Shown piece by piece: positions 8,404 through 17,803 of a stretch of 64,000 nucleotides of DNA; position 1 is the stretch's first letter; every line of letters begins with the position of its first letter. The stretch is from Vulcanimicrobiota bacterium (GTDB taxonomy: Bacteria; Vulcanimicrobiota; Vulcanimicrobiia; Vulcanimicrobiales; Vulcanimicrobiaceae). The stretch covers positions 100,366 through 164,365 of the forward strand of contig JAAXCX010000005.1 in the NCBI GenBank assembly GCA_013036105.1, read 5' to 3'. Made by a program: the position numbers and the translations under genes. The notes under the pieces are model-generated. The model saw only the letters and a list, made by a program, of their open reading frames with translations, searched no databases and had not been told where the DNA came from.

Positions 8404-11001
8404 ATGTCGATTCTCAAGGCTATTTTCGACGGCAACGAACGCGAGATCGGGCGCATGCGCCGCACGGTCGAACGCGTCAACGCGCTCGAACCTGCAATCT
8501 CGGCGCTCAGCGACGACGAACTGCGCGCCAAAACCCCGTATTTCCGAGAGCGGCTGGCCGCGGGCGAGACGCTCGACGACATGCTGCCCGAGGTCTTCGC
8601 CGTGGCGCGTGAGGCCGGAAAGCGCGCCGCCGGCATGCGTCATTTCGACGTACAGATTATCGGCGGCCAAGTGCTCTACGAGGGGCGCATCGCCGAGATG
8701 AAAACCGGCGAAGGCAAGACTCTGGTCGCGACCCTGCCCGTCTACGCGCGCGCGCTCGAAGGACGCGGCGTTCACGTCGTTACCGTCAACGATTATCTCG
8801 CTCGGCGCGACGCCGAATGGATGGGTCCGATCTACGAAGCGCTCGGACTGACCGTCGGCATCATTCAGCACGACCTCGACAGCGCGCAGCGCCGCGCTGC
8901 TTATAACTGCGACGTCACCTACGTCACCAACAACGAAGTGGGCTTCGACTACCTGCGCGATAACATGGCGTGGCAGGTGGAAGACATGGTGCAGCGCGAC
9001 CTGTACTTCGCACTCGTCGACGAAGTCGACTCGATTCTCATCGATGAAGCGCGCACGCCGCTCATCATCAGCGGCCAGGGCACCGAGCCGACCGAACTCT
9101 ACGAAAAATTTGCGCAGATTATCCCGCGCTTGAAAAAAGGCGAAGATTTCACCGTCGACGAGAAAGCGCACGCGGTTCCAATTACCGAAGCCGGCGTCGC
9201 CAAAGTCGAGAAAATGCTCGGCGTCTCGAATCTGTACGAGCAGCGCAACATCGAGTTGACCCATCAGCTCAATGCCGCGCTCAAGGCGTGGAATCTGTTC
9301 CACCGCGATCAGCAGTACATCGTCAAAGAGGGCGATGTCGTCATCGTCGACGAGTTCACCGGACGCTTGATGTACGGCCGCCGGTATTCCGACGGCATTC
9401 ACCAAGCGATCGAAGCCAAGGAAGGCATCAAGGTTCGCAGCGAGGACCAGACGCTCGCAACGATCACCTTCCAGAACTACTTCCGTTTGTACGAGCGGCT
9501 AGCCGGCATGACCGGTACGGCCAAAACCGAGGAGCGCGAGTTCCGCGACATTTACGGTCTCGACGTCGTCGTGGTGCCTACGAACCAGCCGATGATCCGC
9601 AAAGACACGTCGGATATCGTTTTCAAAACCGAAAACGCGAAGTTCAAGACCGTCGTTGATGAAATCATTACCGAGCACGGACGGGGGCGGCCGGTTCTGG
9701 TCGGTACGCGCTCGATCGAGAAATCCGAAATGCTGGCCGCGATGCTGCGCAGGCGCGGCGTCGAGTGCAACGTGCTCAACGCGAAGTATCACGAACAGGA
9801 AGCCGAGATCATCAAGGACGCCGGCCAAGGCGGCCAGGTGACGATCGCGACCAACATGGCCGGACGCGGCACCGACATCAAATTGGGCGAGGGCATCGCC
9901 AACAAAGGCGGACTGCACATCATCGGTACCGAGCGGCACGAGTCGCGGCGCATTGACAATCAGCTGCGCGGCCGTTCGGGACGGCAGGGCGATCCGGGAT
10001 CGACGCGCTTTTACGTCTCGCTCGAGGACGAAGTCATGCGGCTCTTCGGCGGCGAGCGCATGACGAACATCATGGAGAAGGTCGGCTTCAGCGACGAGGC
10101 GCCGATCGAGTCGGGCATGGTCACGAAGTCTTTGGAGCGTGCGCAAAGCAAGGTCGAAGCGCACAACTACGAGATCCGTAAGCACGTTCTCGAGTACGAC
10201 GACGTGATGAACAAGCAGCGCGAAGTCATTTACGGCGACCGGCGCGCAATTTTGCGGGGCACGTTCGACTCGCGTGAGTTCATGCTGCAGACGCTCACCG
10301 CCAAAGTTGACGGCGTCGTGCAAGGCAACGCACCCGAGAACGCGCATCCGAGCGACTGGGATCTCGAAGAGATGCTCAACGAGCTCGAACTGATCTTCCC
10401 GATCAAACAATCGGTTTCGGTGGAAGACATCGAGAAGAAAGACCGCGAAGAAATTCGCCGGATTCTCCAAGAGAAAGCCGTCGAAGCGTACGAAGCCAAA
10501 GAGGCCGAGGTTACGCCCGAGATTTTGCGCATGGTCGAGCAGCGTTACTTGTTGCTGCCGATCATCGATCGCATGTGGGTGGACCACCTTTACGTGATGG
10601 ATCACCTCAAGAGCGGCATCGGACTCCGCGGCTTTGGCCAGATCGATCCGCGCGTCGAGTACGAAAAAGAGGCGTACGAAATATTTGAGGATCTGAAGAG
10701 CAACATCGCCGACGAAGCGATCAAGGGCGTTTTCCGCGTCGTGATCGAGCAAGGTCCACCAGGGCCTGATACTGACTCAGGTTTCGGCGGCAGTCCGATC
10801 TCGCCGATCGGGCCGGTGCCCACCATTCCATCGGGCGAGATGCTCCCGCAGCCGTCACGCCCGCGCGAAGTGAAGACAAATCGCGACGACGACGAGCCGG
10901 CGAAACCTATGCAGCGCGATCAGCGGAAGGTCGGACGTAACGAATTGTGCCCGTGCGGCAGCGGAAAGAAGTACAAGAAGTGTCACGGGGCGGCCGCCTA
11001 A
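8404..11001 (+). CDS. secA: preprotein translocase ATPase SecA
   Basis: SecA is the ATP-driven motor that pushes unfolded precursors through SecYEG at the cytoplasmic membrane. The 865-residue protein has NBD1 with GEGKT at 102-106 and [14 protein letters not shown] near 206, the preprotein cross-linking domain, NBD2 ([13 protein letters not shown], then [20 protein letters not shown]), the helical wing and scaffold, and a C-terminal zinc motif [13 protein letters not shown] (C849, C851, C860, H861) for SecB or ribosome binding. Length and order are normal. It begins 38 bases after the histidine kinase. Confidence 0.98.
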   Translation: MSILKAIFDGNEREIGRMRRTVERVNALEPAISALSDDELRAKTPYFRERLAAGETLDDMLPEVFAVAREAGKRAAGMRHFDVQIIGGQVLYEGRIAEMKTGEGKTLVATLPVYARALEGRGVHVVTVNDYLARRDAEWMGPIYEALGLTVGIIQHDLDSAQRRAAYNCDVTYVTNNEVGFDYLRDNMAWQVEDMVQRDLYFALVDEVDSILIDEARTPLIISGQGTEPTELYEKFAQIIPRLKKGEDFTVDEKAHAVPITEAGVAKVEKMLGVSNLYEQRNIELTHQLNAALKAWNLFHRDQQYIVKEGDVVIVDEFTGRLMYGRRYSDGIHQAIEAKEGIKVRSEDQTLATITFQNYFRLYERLAGMTGTAKTEEREFRDIYGLDVVVVPTNQPMIRKDTSDIVFKTENAKFKTVVDEIITEHGRGRPVLVGTRSIEKSEMLAAMLRRRGVECNVLNAKYHEQEAEIIKDAGQGGQVTIATNMAGRGTDIKLGEGIANKGGLHIIGTERHESRRIDNQLRGRSGRQGDPGSTRFYVSLEDEVMRLFGGERMTNIMEKVGFSDEAPIESGMVTKSLERAQSKVEAHNYEIRKHVLEYDDVMNKQREVIYGDRRAILRGTFDSREFMLQTLTAKVDGVVQGNAPENAHPSDWDLEEMLNELELIFPIKQSVSVEDIEKKDREEIRRILQEKAVEAYEAKEAEVTPEILRMVEQRYLLLPIIDRMWVDHLYVMDHLKSGIGLRGFGQIDPRVEYEKEAYEIFEDLKSNIADEAIKGVFRVVIEQGPPGPDTDSGFGGSPISPIGPVPTIPSGEMLPQPSRPREVKTNRDDDEPAKPMQRDQRKVGRNELCPCGSGKKYKKCHGAAA

Positions 11002-11020
11002 TTCGCCTGAACGAACCCGC

Positions 11021-11578
11021 GTGAGTCCAGAGTGGGTCACCGCGATTGCTTCGTTTGCAACCTTTGTCGTGATTGCTGCAACGGCCATTGCCGCACTCGT
11101 TCAGTTGCGGCACATGCGCAACAGCAATCAGATTGAAGTTCTCACCGAATTTCGCCGTGCGATGGATTCTCCGGAGTTTCGCAGCGCATTTCACTTCATA
11201 CGGTACGAGCTGCCGGGGCTTATGACTGATCCCCAATCCCGCCGAAGACTATTGGTTTTGGATTCTCCCGAATCGCAAAAAGTAAATCTGGTGGCAAACT
11301 ACTTGGATTACGCATGCACGTTTGTGAAGCACGGCGTCGTGAATCGGGACCTTGCTTGCGACCTTTGGTACGCGCCGGTCGTGCGCAGCTGGGACGCTTT
11401 AGCTCCGCTTATTGCAACCCGCCGCGCCAATCTCGGCTACCGGCTATGGGAAGATTTCGAGTACTTAACGTTGCTGTGCAAACGATTCCGTGAAAAATAT
11501 CCCGCCGGAACGTATCCGCAGGGCGAAGAAGCCCTGCCGCTTCCCGAGCCTTGGCCTGAGGCCGCTCCTGAAACCTAA
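11021..11578 (+). CDS. DUF4760-like membrane-anchored protein
   Basis: This 185-residue protein starts at GTG 11021, 19 bases after secA. An N-terminal membrane helix (about 5-27, ending before QLRHMRNSNQ) is followed by a helical cytoplasmic region of the type found in DUF4760 proteins: EFRRAMDSPEF, then a stretch around NYLDYACTFVKHGVVNRDL and LWYAPVV. The tail is rich in Pro and Glu. No catalytic motif is visible. DUF4760 is my best family match by pattern only; the role is unknown. Confidence 0.62.
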   Translation: MSPEWVTAIASFATFVVIAATAIAALVQLRHMRNSNQIEVLTEFRRAMDSPEFRSAFHFIRYELPGLMTDPQSRRRLLVLDSPESQKVNLVANYLDYACTFVKHGVVNRDLACDLWYAPVVRSWDALAPLIATRRANLGYRLWEDFEYLTLLCKRFREKYPAGTYPQGEEALPLPEPWPEAAPET

Positions 11579-11579
11579 A

Positions 11580-11747
11580 GTGGAAAAAATTCGAATCTCG
11601 CAGACGAGCGCAGCTGGGACGCTGTGGTTTGCGGGGTGGTTGTTTACGATCGGGTTTCTGCACCTGACGCTCTTGAGCGGACTGCTTGCGCTCGTCCTGT
11701 GGCCTTATGACTTAGGCCTGTACTTCAGCGCGCAGAAGGCGCCGTAG
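11580..11747 (+). CDS. small membrane protein (55 aa)
   Basis: A GTG codon at 11580, one base after the previous stop, opens a 55-residue frame. It has a polar start (VEKIRISQTSAAGT), a hydrophobic span of about 30 residues (15-45) that could form one long or two short helices, and a tail YFSAQKAP. The longer in-frame opening from 11490 would overlap the upstream gene by 89 bases, so I prefer GTG 11580. I recognise no family. The tight spacing suggests translation coupled to the DUF4760-like gene. Confidence 0.55.
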   Translation: MEKIRISQTSAAGTLWFAGWLFTIGFLHLTLLSGLLALVLWPYDLGLYFSAQKAP

Positions 11748-11754
11748 GCCGCAA

Positions 11755-13230
11755 CTACGCGGGCTTGATGTACAGTTGCCGTTTGGCGTAGTCGAAAAAC
11801 AACTGGTACTGCGATAGAACGTCGCGCCCCAGGATGCCGTCGTAGTCGCTCAGATTAAACGTCGACGAACTGGGAACGAAAACCGACGCGTCGCCGAAAT
11901 GAATACCGCCGAACTCGAGATCGGTCAAACGCCTGAGCTGAGCCGGCACCACCCCGCCGACGACGCTGAGACTCATGCCTTGCTCGACGACCGGGGCCGA
12001 CGATCGCAGTTTCTGCACGTAGGTCTGATAGGCGACCGTGCCCGTCGCGCCGGTGTCCACCAAGAAGAACCCCGGAACGCCTTCGAACGAAGCCTGCACT
12101 CGCGGCACGCCGTCGTCGAGCTGCAGGGGCAGCGAAAACATCCCAAGTGCATGTGGATCGAAACCGGACGGATAGAGCGTGATGGTTGACTTTTGGAAGT
12201 CGATACCGAGCACGGCCGACGCGATGAAGTCGCATCCCAAGATACCGACGATGCGCGAGCCTTCGGCATAATGGGAAATCGGAACGACGGAAAACGCGAC
12301 GTCGTGCAAGTGCAGCGGGCCGACGAAAAGATCGGGCACGCGCGTGCGCGATATGTTCACGTCGCCGCCGATCGTCTGATTCGTTACGCCATAGGTTGAG
12401 AGCCCAAGTTGGTGAGCGACGCCCGGATCGATCGCCAGTCCGGATGCGCCCGAATCGAGCAGAAAATCCAGGCCACGCCCGTTGATCGTCACGCGTACGA
12501 CGATGCCGCTACTCGAAAAGGCCGCGGGTATGACAACCGGCTGATCGATCGTGTAGAGGGCGCGCGACACGGGCATCGTTACCGGCGGACTATCCGCGGG
12601 GGCGCGTTCGAACGAGATCGTCTCGGTGACCGTATCGTTTTGCGGGCGTCCGTCGTAGCTGTGGATGCGGAAGGGACGCATGCTTCCGAAGACCGGCCGG
12701 TAATCGCTGAACTCGGTGACGTGCTGGTGCATGTCGGCGTCGAACGTTATAAACCGGTCGACTAAAAACGTCTTTGCATCGTAGTAACGCAACTGATCGC
12801 TTCCGTCGGGCGGATTCGCTTCGACGACGTACTCTTGCGGCTGCGTCGCGGTCAGGCCCAGAACCGTAACGCGGTTAGCCGGATCCTCGGGGTGTAATAG
12901 CGCTTTGTTATTCGGATCGACGAAGCGGCGGAAATCGCTGCGCATTAAGACCAGACCGTTTTCGTCTTGATTCCATCCTTGGCCGTTGTACAATCCCGAT
13001 GCGGTCGTGTATTGACCGTTCTGTACGATCGCGATGGAATTCGCGCCATCGATCCGGGTCGTGCGGATACGATCCATTCCGCCGCCTCGAATGCGGTCGA
13101 TGATGACATAACGCCCAGTCGTGAGCGTTCCGCGCGCCGTTCTGCCTCTGGCCACGATCTCCGGTGCGCTCAGATTCGTGGGCAAGTACCCGACCAAGAG
13201 GAGAACGGCTGCTCCGAGCAGTGCTCCCAT
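11755..13230 (-). CDS. tandem retropepsin-like aspartic protease
   Basis: This 491-residue protein has an N-terminal membrane or signal segment (1-18), a beta-rich domain of unknown type (about 30-225), and two retropepsin-like units in one chain. The first unit carries DSGA at 259-262 and ILGCD at 330-334; the second carries DTGA at 392-395 and ILGRD at 466-470. Each has the catalytic Asp-Ser/Thr-Gly motif and the hydrophobic-Gly flap-side motif, so the pair could form an intramolecular, pepsin-like active site facing the periplasm. It ends 8 bases from the small gene on the other strand. Substrate unknown. Confidence 0.85.
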   Translation of the reverse strand: MGALLGAAVLLLVGYLPTNLSAPEIVARGRTARGTLTTGRYVIIDRIRGGGMDRIRTTRIDGANSIAIVQNGQYTTASGLYNGQGWNQDENGLVLMRSDFRRFVDPNNKALLHPEDPANRVTVLGLTATQPQEYVVEANPPDGSDQLRYYDAKTFLVDRFITFDADMHQHVTEFSDYRPVFGSMRPFRIHSYDGRPQNDTVTETISFERAPADSPPVTMPVSRALYTIDQPVVIPAAFSSSGIVVRVTINGRGLDFLLDSGASGLAIDPGVAHQLGLSTYGVTNQTIGGDVNISRTRVPDLFVGPLHLHDVAFSVVPISHYAEGSRIVGILGCDFIASAVLGIDFQKSTITLYPSGFDPHALGMFSLPLQLDDGVPRVQASFEGVPGFFLVDTGATGTVAYQTYVQKLRSSAPVVEQGMSLSVVGGVVPAQLRRLTDLEFGGIHFGDASVFVPSSSTFNLSDYDGILGRDVLSQYQLFFDYAKRQLYIKPA

Positions 13231-13239
13231 GCCGCATGG

Positions 13240-13992
13240 TTAAGTGTGGCGCACCAAATCCCCGCCCAAAGTGACGGCGCTCGCATCGACGCTGACGTCG
13301 ACACCTTGACCGCTACCGCGCAGCGTCGTGGTGATCTGTCCGCCCGAGCCGTTGTCGTCGGAGATGACCAGCGAGCCGTCCGCGTTTCGTGACACCGTTT
13401 CGCCCCGGCCCAGCTGCATGGATTGGCCCGCGGCCAAGCTCAGCGACTTCCCGTTGCGAAGTACCTGCGCGTGGCCTTGGTTGTCGAGCGAGACTTGCGT
13501 GCGGCCGAAGCCCGTCGTGACGGCGGCTTGCCGGTTCCACGTGACGCCGTTGGCGCCCGGCGGCGTTACCGACGTGCCGATTTGAAATCCGCCGCGGAAC
13601 GAATCGGAGTCGAGCAGGTCCGGCTGGTCGTTCATGCTGTCGAAGCGCGACTGCTGCGTGCCCGCGGCGGTCGTGCCGTCGAATGCGAGGTGCGGATCTC
13701 CGGTGGACGACCCTTGGGCGCTGCTGAAGAACGGCTGCGCGGTATTTCCTTGGCCGCCGATCGCCGACAGTAATTGCTGCAGCAGGTTCATGATCTGCGA
13801 AAGGAGCGCGTTGACGCCGCCGCCCGCCCCGGCCGCCGAAGGCGAATCCGAAAAAGGCGGGCGCCGAATGAGATCGGCGTGTTTGGGTCGAGCCTGATCC
13901 GGGGGCGGTGCATCCAATCCCATAATGCCTCCGGCGTCCGCGGGATTTTGGATGGCGCCGAAGAGCGAAGCGTTGCTCTGCTGAATTTGCAT
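13240..13992 (-). CDS. Gly/Gln-rich GDPH-motif protein, harpin-like features
   Basis: This 250-residue protein has no signal peptide that I can see. A disordered N-terminus is followed by an amphipathic leucine/glutamine helix (60-79, NALLSQIMNLLQQLLSAIGG), then a beta domain opening with GDPHLAFDG at 98-106, the type of motif seen in von Willebrand D-like and DUF1521 domains, and repeated Gly-rich strands to the end. I see no cysteine. These traits resemble secreted harpins, but no secretion system is nearby. It lies 9 bases upstream of the retropepsin and may be cotranscribed with it. Function unknown. Confidence 0.6.
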   Translation of the reverse strand: MQIQQSNASLFGAIQNPADAGGIMGLDAPPPDQARPKHADLIRRPPFSDSPSAAGAGGGVNALLSQIMNLLQQLLSAIGGQGNTAQPFFSSAQGSSTGDPHLAFDGTTAAGTQQSRFDSMNDQPDLLDSDSFRGGFQIGTSVTPPGANGVTWNRQAAVTTGFGRTQVSLDNQGHAQVLRNGKSLSLAAGQSMQLGRGETVSRNADGSLVISDDNGSGGQITTTLRGSGQGVDVSVDASAVTLGGDLVRHT

Positions 13993-14075
13993 ACAGTCCT
14001 CCGTTTGCGTCTCTCATTCACGCCGCAGCGGCGTTTTGGAAAGGGCCGCGCCGCAAACCGCAGAAGGCGCGGGGC

Positions 14076-15177
14076 ATGAGCGACTCTCAGCTCACCGCCA
14101 TCGGCCGGCTCTCCGAGCGTCTCGTGACGCTCAAGGAGCGTCTTTGACTATTCCGGCAAGACGCGGCTGATCAGCGAGCTCGACGCCCGCACCCGCAACG
14201 AAGACTTCTGGAACGATCCCGACTCCGCGCAGCGAGTGATGAAGCAGCTCTCCGACGTGCGAGCCGACGTTGATGCGATGGATGCGGTTTCGCGCGCGCT
14301 CAGCGAGGCCCGGGAGCTGCTTACGCTCTTCCCCGACGACGGTTCCGCGGACAGCGAGATAAACGCGAACCTCGCGCTTGCCGAGAGGCATTTAGATGAT
14401 GCCGAGATGGCCGCGAACTTCGACGGCGAGTTCGATGCGCACAACGCTATCGTTAGCATCTACGCCGGAGCGGGCGGCGTCGACGCTGCCGACTGGACGG
14501 CGATGCTCGCGCGCATGTATTCGCGCTGGGCCGAAACCAAGGGTTTCCTGACGCACGTTGTGGACGAATCACCGGCCGAAGAAGCCGGGCTAAAATCCAT
14601 TACGTTTTTCGTGCGCGGACGCAACGCGTACGGAACGCTCGAAAGCGAACGCGGCGTGCACCGGCTGGTGCGCATCTCGCCGTTCGACGCCGCCCACCGC
14701 CGGCATACGTCGTTTGCGGCGGTCGACATCATTCCGGAGATCGAAACCGGCGAAAACGTCCAGGTCGAGATCAATCCCGAAGATTTGCGGTTCGAAACGT
14801 TTAAATCCGGGGGCGCGGGCGGGCAGTACGTCAACAAGACGGAGTCGGCCGTGCGCATCATTCACGAGCCGAGCGGTTTGATCGCGGCTTCGCAGCAGGA
14901 ACGTTCGCAAGCGCAGAACCGCGACGTCGCGATGAATATTCTGCGTGCCAAACTCGTACAGCGCGAATTGGAAACGCGCGATAAGAAACTGGCCGAACTG
15001 CGGGGCGAGCGCAGTGCCAACGAATGGGGATCGCAGATCCGCTCCTACGTTCTCAACCCGTATCAGCTCGTCAAAGACCACCGTACGAACGTTGAAACGG
15101 GAAACACATCCGCCGTGCTGGACGGCGAGATCGACACGTTCATTTGGCCGTATCTGCAACAGCGCCGCGCGATTTAG
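14076..15177 (+). CDS. prfB: peptide chain release factor 2, programmed +1 frameshift
   Basis: RF2 ends translation at UGA and UAA. The gene is split: ATG 14076 opens a 23-codon frame ending in CTT TGA at 14142-14147, and the +1 frame resumes at GAC 14146 and runs to 15177. The site has AAGGAG at 14133-14138, three bases before CTTTGAC, the arrangement used for RF2 autoregulation in many bacteria. The body carries the RF2 codon-recognition tripeptide SPF (RISPFDAAHRRHTSF) and the catalytic GGQ (GGAGGQYVN). It has about 366 residues, the normal size. The gene is divergent from the GDPH protein. Confidence 0.96.
14133..14148 (+). promoter_or_regulatory. RF2 programmed frameshift site
   Basis: AAGGAG (14133-14138), CGT, then CTTTGAC (14142-14148). 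An internal Shine-Dalgarno-like element three bases before the slippery CTT and a UGA in the A site is the standard RF2 shift signal. When RF2 is scarce, ribosomes pause at UGA and slip +1, making full-length RF2. The in-frame continuation into the rest of prfB confirms it. Confidence 0.93.
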
Positions 15178-16616
15178 CGCCTTCCAATAGCCTACGCGAC
15201 GGCGTGCTCTGGGCCGCTGTCGCGGCTTATGCCGTCGTCTACTTTGCGCTCGGGTATGTCAAATATGCCGCGCATCGCAATTTCGTGGACCTCGGCATCT
15301 TCGCGCAGATGACGGCCAGCGCGTTCGGGTGCTTTTGCAACCCTATAGAAGGCAGCCACTGGGCGTTTCACTTTTCGCCGATCCTCTATGCGGTTGGCGC
15401 TGTCGTGCAAGTGTGGCACTCGGCGCTCGCGCTGGTGGCCGTTCAAGCGATTGCGGGCGCATTAACCGCGCCGCCGGTTTATGGAATCGTGCGCCGGTAT
15501 GCGGATCGCAAAACGGCGCTGCTCGCCGCGCTCGTCGTGGTGCTCTATCCGCCGCTGGCAGGCGTTGTGTTCAACGACTTTCACGAAAACGGACTCGCGC
15601 CGGCCGCGATCGCATGGCTGCTGTGGGCTTTTGACGGCGGATTCGTTGCCGCAACGCTCGTATTTGCCGCGGTTGTCTTAGCGATCAAAGAAGACCAAGC
15701 CATCTTTCTCACGGCAGCCGGCGCCATCGGCGCGTTTGCCTACCGCCGAGATCCGAAGCGCCGCGCTCTGGCCGTTACGGTAGCCATCGTATCCTTTGCG
15801 ATCTTCATTCTTTTCTTCGCGGTCATTCAGCCCCATGCGAACGCCAATCCGCATTGGGCTCCGGCGCGCTTTTACGGCTGGAGCGAAGCTCCCGGCGGCG
15901 CGGCGGCGATCGTCGTCAGTGAGGCGTTCCAACGCGTCGGCTATCTGCTGCTTGCGTTTTTGCCGCTCCTGTTCATCCCGTTTCGCAGTCGCATGATCGT
16001 TCTGGCGATTCTGCCGCTGGTCGAAGTGCTGGCTTCGAGCATGTCGACGACGTTCACCATGGGCTCTCACTACGCGGGCGCGTGGATCGGTTACGTGTTT
16101 GTTGCCTTTGCACTCGGTACCGCGGCGATCGCGCGAGCGGATATGCGGCGCGCTCACCGCCTGCTCTACTGGTGCATCGGCCTCTGCGTGCTGGAGTTTG
16201 CGATCGCCGATCCGCTGCATCCCGGCTACTTCTTGCATCCGCCCGCAGCGCGCGATGCACAGCTCGATCGTTTTCTTCATGCTCTTCCGGCGAATATTGA
16301 CGTGGCGACGCAGGAAGAAGCTTACACGCACTTAGCCGCAACCGATCCGCGAGCGACGCTGCTGCCGGAAACCTCCAAGCTCATGGCCGGCCGCGACGTT
16401 CGTGGATGCTACATTTTGATCGACGCCGATTTTCCTGATTCGGTCCGCTTGATTGAATTCGGGGCGGTCGTCAAGAAACTCGTTGCGGCCGGAGAGTACG
16501 TCGTCGCAACCCGCTCCGGAGGCATCGTGCTCTACAAAGCCCGGGTTTGCTCCAGTTCTTCGAGCGCGTTGCCGGCAGCATTCGCCCAGTCTCCGCTAAT
16601 TTCGACGAGTTTGTAA
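15144..16616 (+). CDS. DUF2079 multi-pass membrane protein
   Basis: This 490-residue protein has about ten hydrophobic helices and the DUF2079 hallmarks near the N-terminus: NFVDLGIFAQ, then HFSP and later FNDFHENGLAPA. DUF2079 proteins resemble integral-membrane glycosyltransferases of the GT-C type, though no activity is established for most. The first available start is TTG 15144, overlapping prfB by 34 bases; no ATG or GTG gives a better fit. Its last 85 bases overlap the 3' end of the convergent GT9 gene. A cell-surface glycan role is suggested only by fold and neighbour. Confidence 0.82.
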   Translation: MAVSATAPRDLAPSNSLRDGVLWAAVAAYAVVYFALGYVKYAAHRNFVDLGIFAQMTASAFGCFCNPIEGSHWAFHFSPILYAVGAVVQVWHSALALVAVQAIAGALTAPPVYGIVRRYADRKTALLAALVVVLYPPLAGVVFNDFHENGLAPAAIAWLLWAFDGGFVAATLVFAAVVLAIKEDQAIFLTAAGAIGAFAYRRDPKRRALAVTVAIVSFAIFILFFAVIQPHANANPHWAPARFYGWSEAPGGAAAIVVSEAFQRVGYLLLAFLPLLFIPFRSRMIVLAILPLVEVLASSMSTTFTMGSHYAGAWIGYVFVAFALGTAAIARADMRRAHRLLYWCIGLCVLEFAIADPLHPGYFLHPPAARDAQLDRFLHALPANIDVATQEEAYTHLAATDPRATLLPETSKLMAGRDVRGCYILIDADFPDSVRLIEFGAVVKKLVAAGEYVVATRSGGIVLYKARVCSSSSSALPAAFAQSPLISTSL

Positions 16617-17467
16617 GGCGCCGCCCAGGGCGACCAGCGTCCGGTTTGCAAGGCGAAGCGCTTCGCGGCGAAAGCTGCAACGACGGGCGTTCCGGTCATG
16701 CCCGCTACGTGAACGGCGCCCGAGTCCGGCGCGACGACGGCGTTCGCGGCCGCGATCGCTTCTTTCCAAGGGCCGAGCTCGCGAAAATACTCGACGGAAA
16801 TTCCCGCCGAAGCGGCAACCTCTTGTGCGTATCCCCGTTCGCTTTCCGCGGCGACAAACCGCATCGCGTGACGTTGCTGCAAGGTTCGCGCGAGTTCCGC
16901 AACGGCTTTGCGCTCAGCTCCGAGGCGTTGCCACTTATCCGTTACCTGCATGACGATGCGCTCGTCGCGTCGCGGTTCCGCGTCCACGACGAATCCGCGC
17001 AGCATGCCGGCGTCGCGCGGAATTGGTGATGTGCCCGTCATAGCGGTGCCGAGTTGGAAGAGCACCTGACTTTCATGCGGCGCCTGCGGATCCAGTCCGG
17101 CCGTCCGAAATACGGTTCGCGTGAGCAGCGAACGCACCCATAAGGATTTCAGCGGCTTGCCCCAACCGTTTTGGAAACCGATTCGGTTGGGCGCGGCCGA
17201 GTCGCGCGCCAACCGGTAGCCCGATGCATCTTCGGTGGCGACCAATGCATAGTCGTAGCCGTTTTGCGCGAGGCGATCTCCCAATCCGGGCGCCTCGACA
17301 AAAACGCGGTCGACCGCGCTCTTTGAAAACGCGGCGGCATTTTTCGGCGAGAGCACGACGTCTATGCGCGCCACCCGCTTCCGCAGGGCGGCCAGCAACG
17401 GAACCAGCGCGAGCGCGTCGCCGATCGCGTCCAGACGGACGATGAGGACCGATGGGGAAGAATTCAC
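16532..17467 (-). CDS. glycosyltransferase family 9 protein (heptosyltransferase-like)
   Basis: This enzyme resembles ADP-heptose:LPS heptosyltransferases, which extend the lipopolysaccharide core. I place the start at GTG 17467 because SVLIVRLDAIGDALALVPLL, the family N-terminus, follows at once; the frame is open to 17575 but would overlap the divergent gene at 17477. That gives 311 residues in two Rossmann-like halves. The C-terminal donor site shows APDSGAVHVAGMTGTPVVA. It is convergent with DUF2079 and overlaps it by 85 bases. The sugar and acceptor are unknown. Confidence 0.86.
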   Translation of the reverse strand: MNSSPSVLIVRLDAIGDALALVPLLAALRKRVARIDVVLSPKNAAAFSKSAVDRVFVEAPGLGDRLAQNGYDYALVATEDASGYRLARDSAAPNRIGFQNGWGKPLKSLWVRSLLTRTVFRTAGLDPQAPHESQVLFQLGTAMTGTSPIPRDAGMLRGFVVDAEPRRDERIVMQVTDKWQRLGAERKAVAELARTLQQRHAMRFVAAESERGYAQEVAASAGISVEYFRELGPWKEAIAAANAVVAPDSGAVHVAGMTGTPVVAAFAAKRFALQTGRWSPWAAPYKLVEISGDWANAAGNALEELEQTRAL

Positions 17468-17476
17468 GACAAGGCA

Positions 17477-17803
17477 ATGATTGCGAAGGAGAATCTGGTA
17501 ACCCTGGATGCGCCCGACGGTTTTAGCGTCGCATGCAGCCTGGGGCGCGTGACCGGGAGCGCCAGCCGCCCGCACAGTATGCTGCGCGCGACCTTCCGCA
17601 GCATCGGCGCGTTTATCGGGCTCGCGCCGATCGAATATCTGACCGATGCCGAACGCGCGCGTGAAGAAGCGCTCGAAGCGTTGCGCGTAAGCGCTTCGGC
17701 CTTGGGCGCCGACGCGGTCATCAAAGTTCAGTTCGATGCAGTGGAAGATGAAAGCGGCATCACTGCGGTGGTCGCGAGTGGGGAAGCGGTGCGCCTACAA
17801 TGA
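17477..17803 (+). CDS. YbjQ/UPF0145 family protein
   Basis: This 108-residue cytoplasmic protein fits the YbjQ family of small beta-alpha proteins, sometimes called heavy-metal-binding domains, which form pentamers. Support comes from LGRVTGSAS (usual LGVVSG), the helix YLTDAERAREEALEALRVSASALGADAVI, and the closing strand VVASGEAVRL. A typical glycine-rich segment is reduced. Its last 4 bases overlap the UDG start. Function in bacteria is unclear. Confidence 0.72.
   Translation: MIAKENLVTLDAPDGFSVACSLGRVTGSASRPHSMLRATFRSIGAFIGLAPIEYLTDAERAREEALEALRVSASALGADAVIKVQFDAVEDESGITAVVASGEAVRLQ

Noticed and set aside
9499..10752. A 417-codon minus-strand frame
   Set aside because: It is antisense to secA; its composition is that of a shadow frame.
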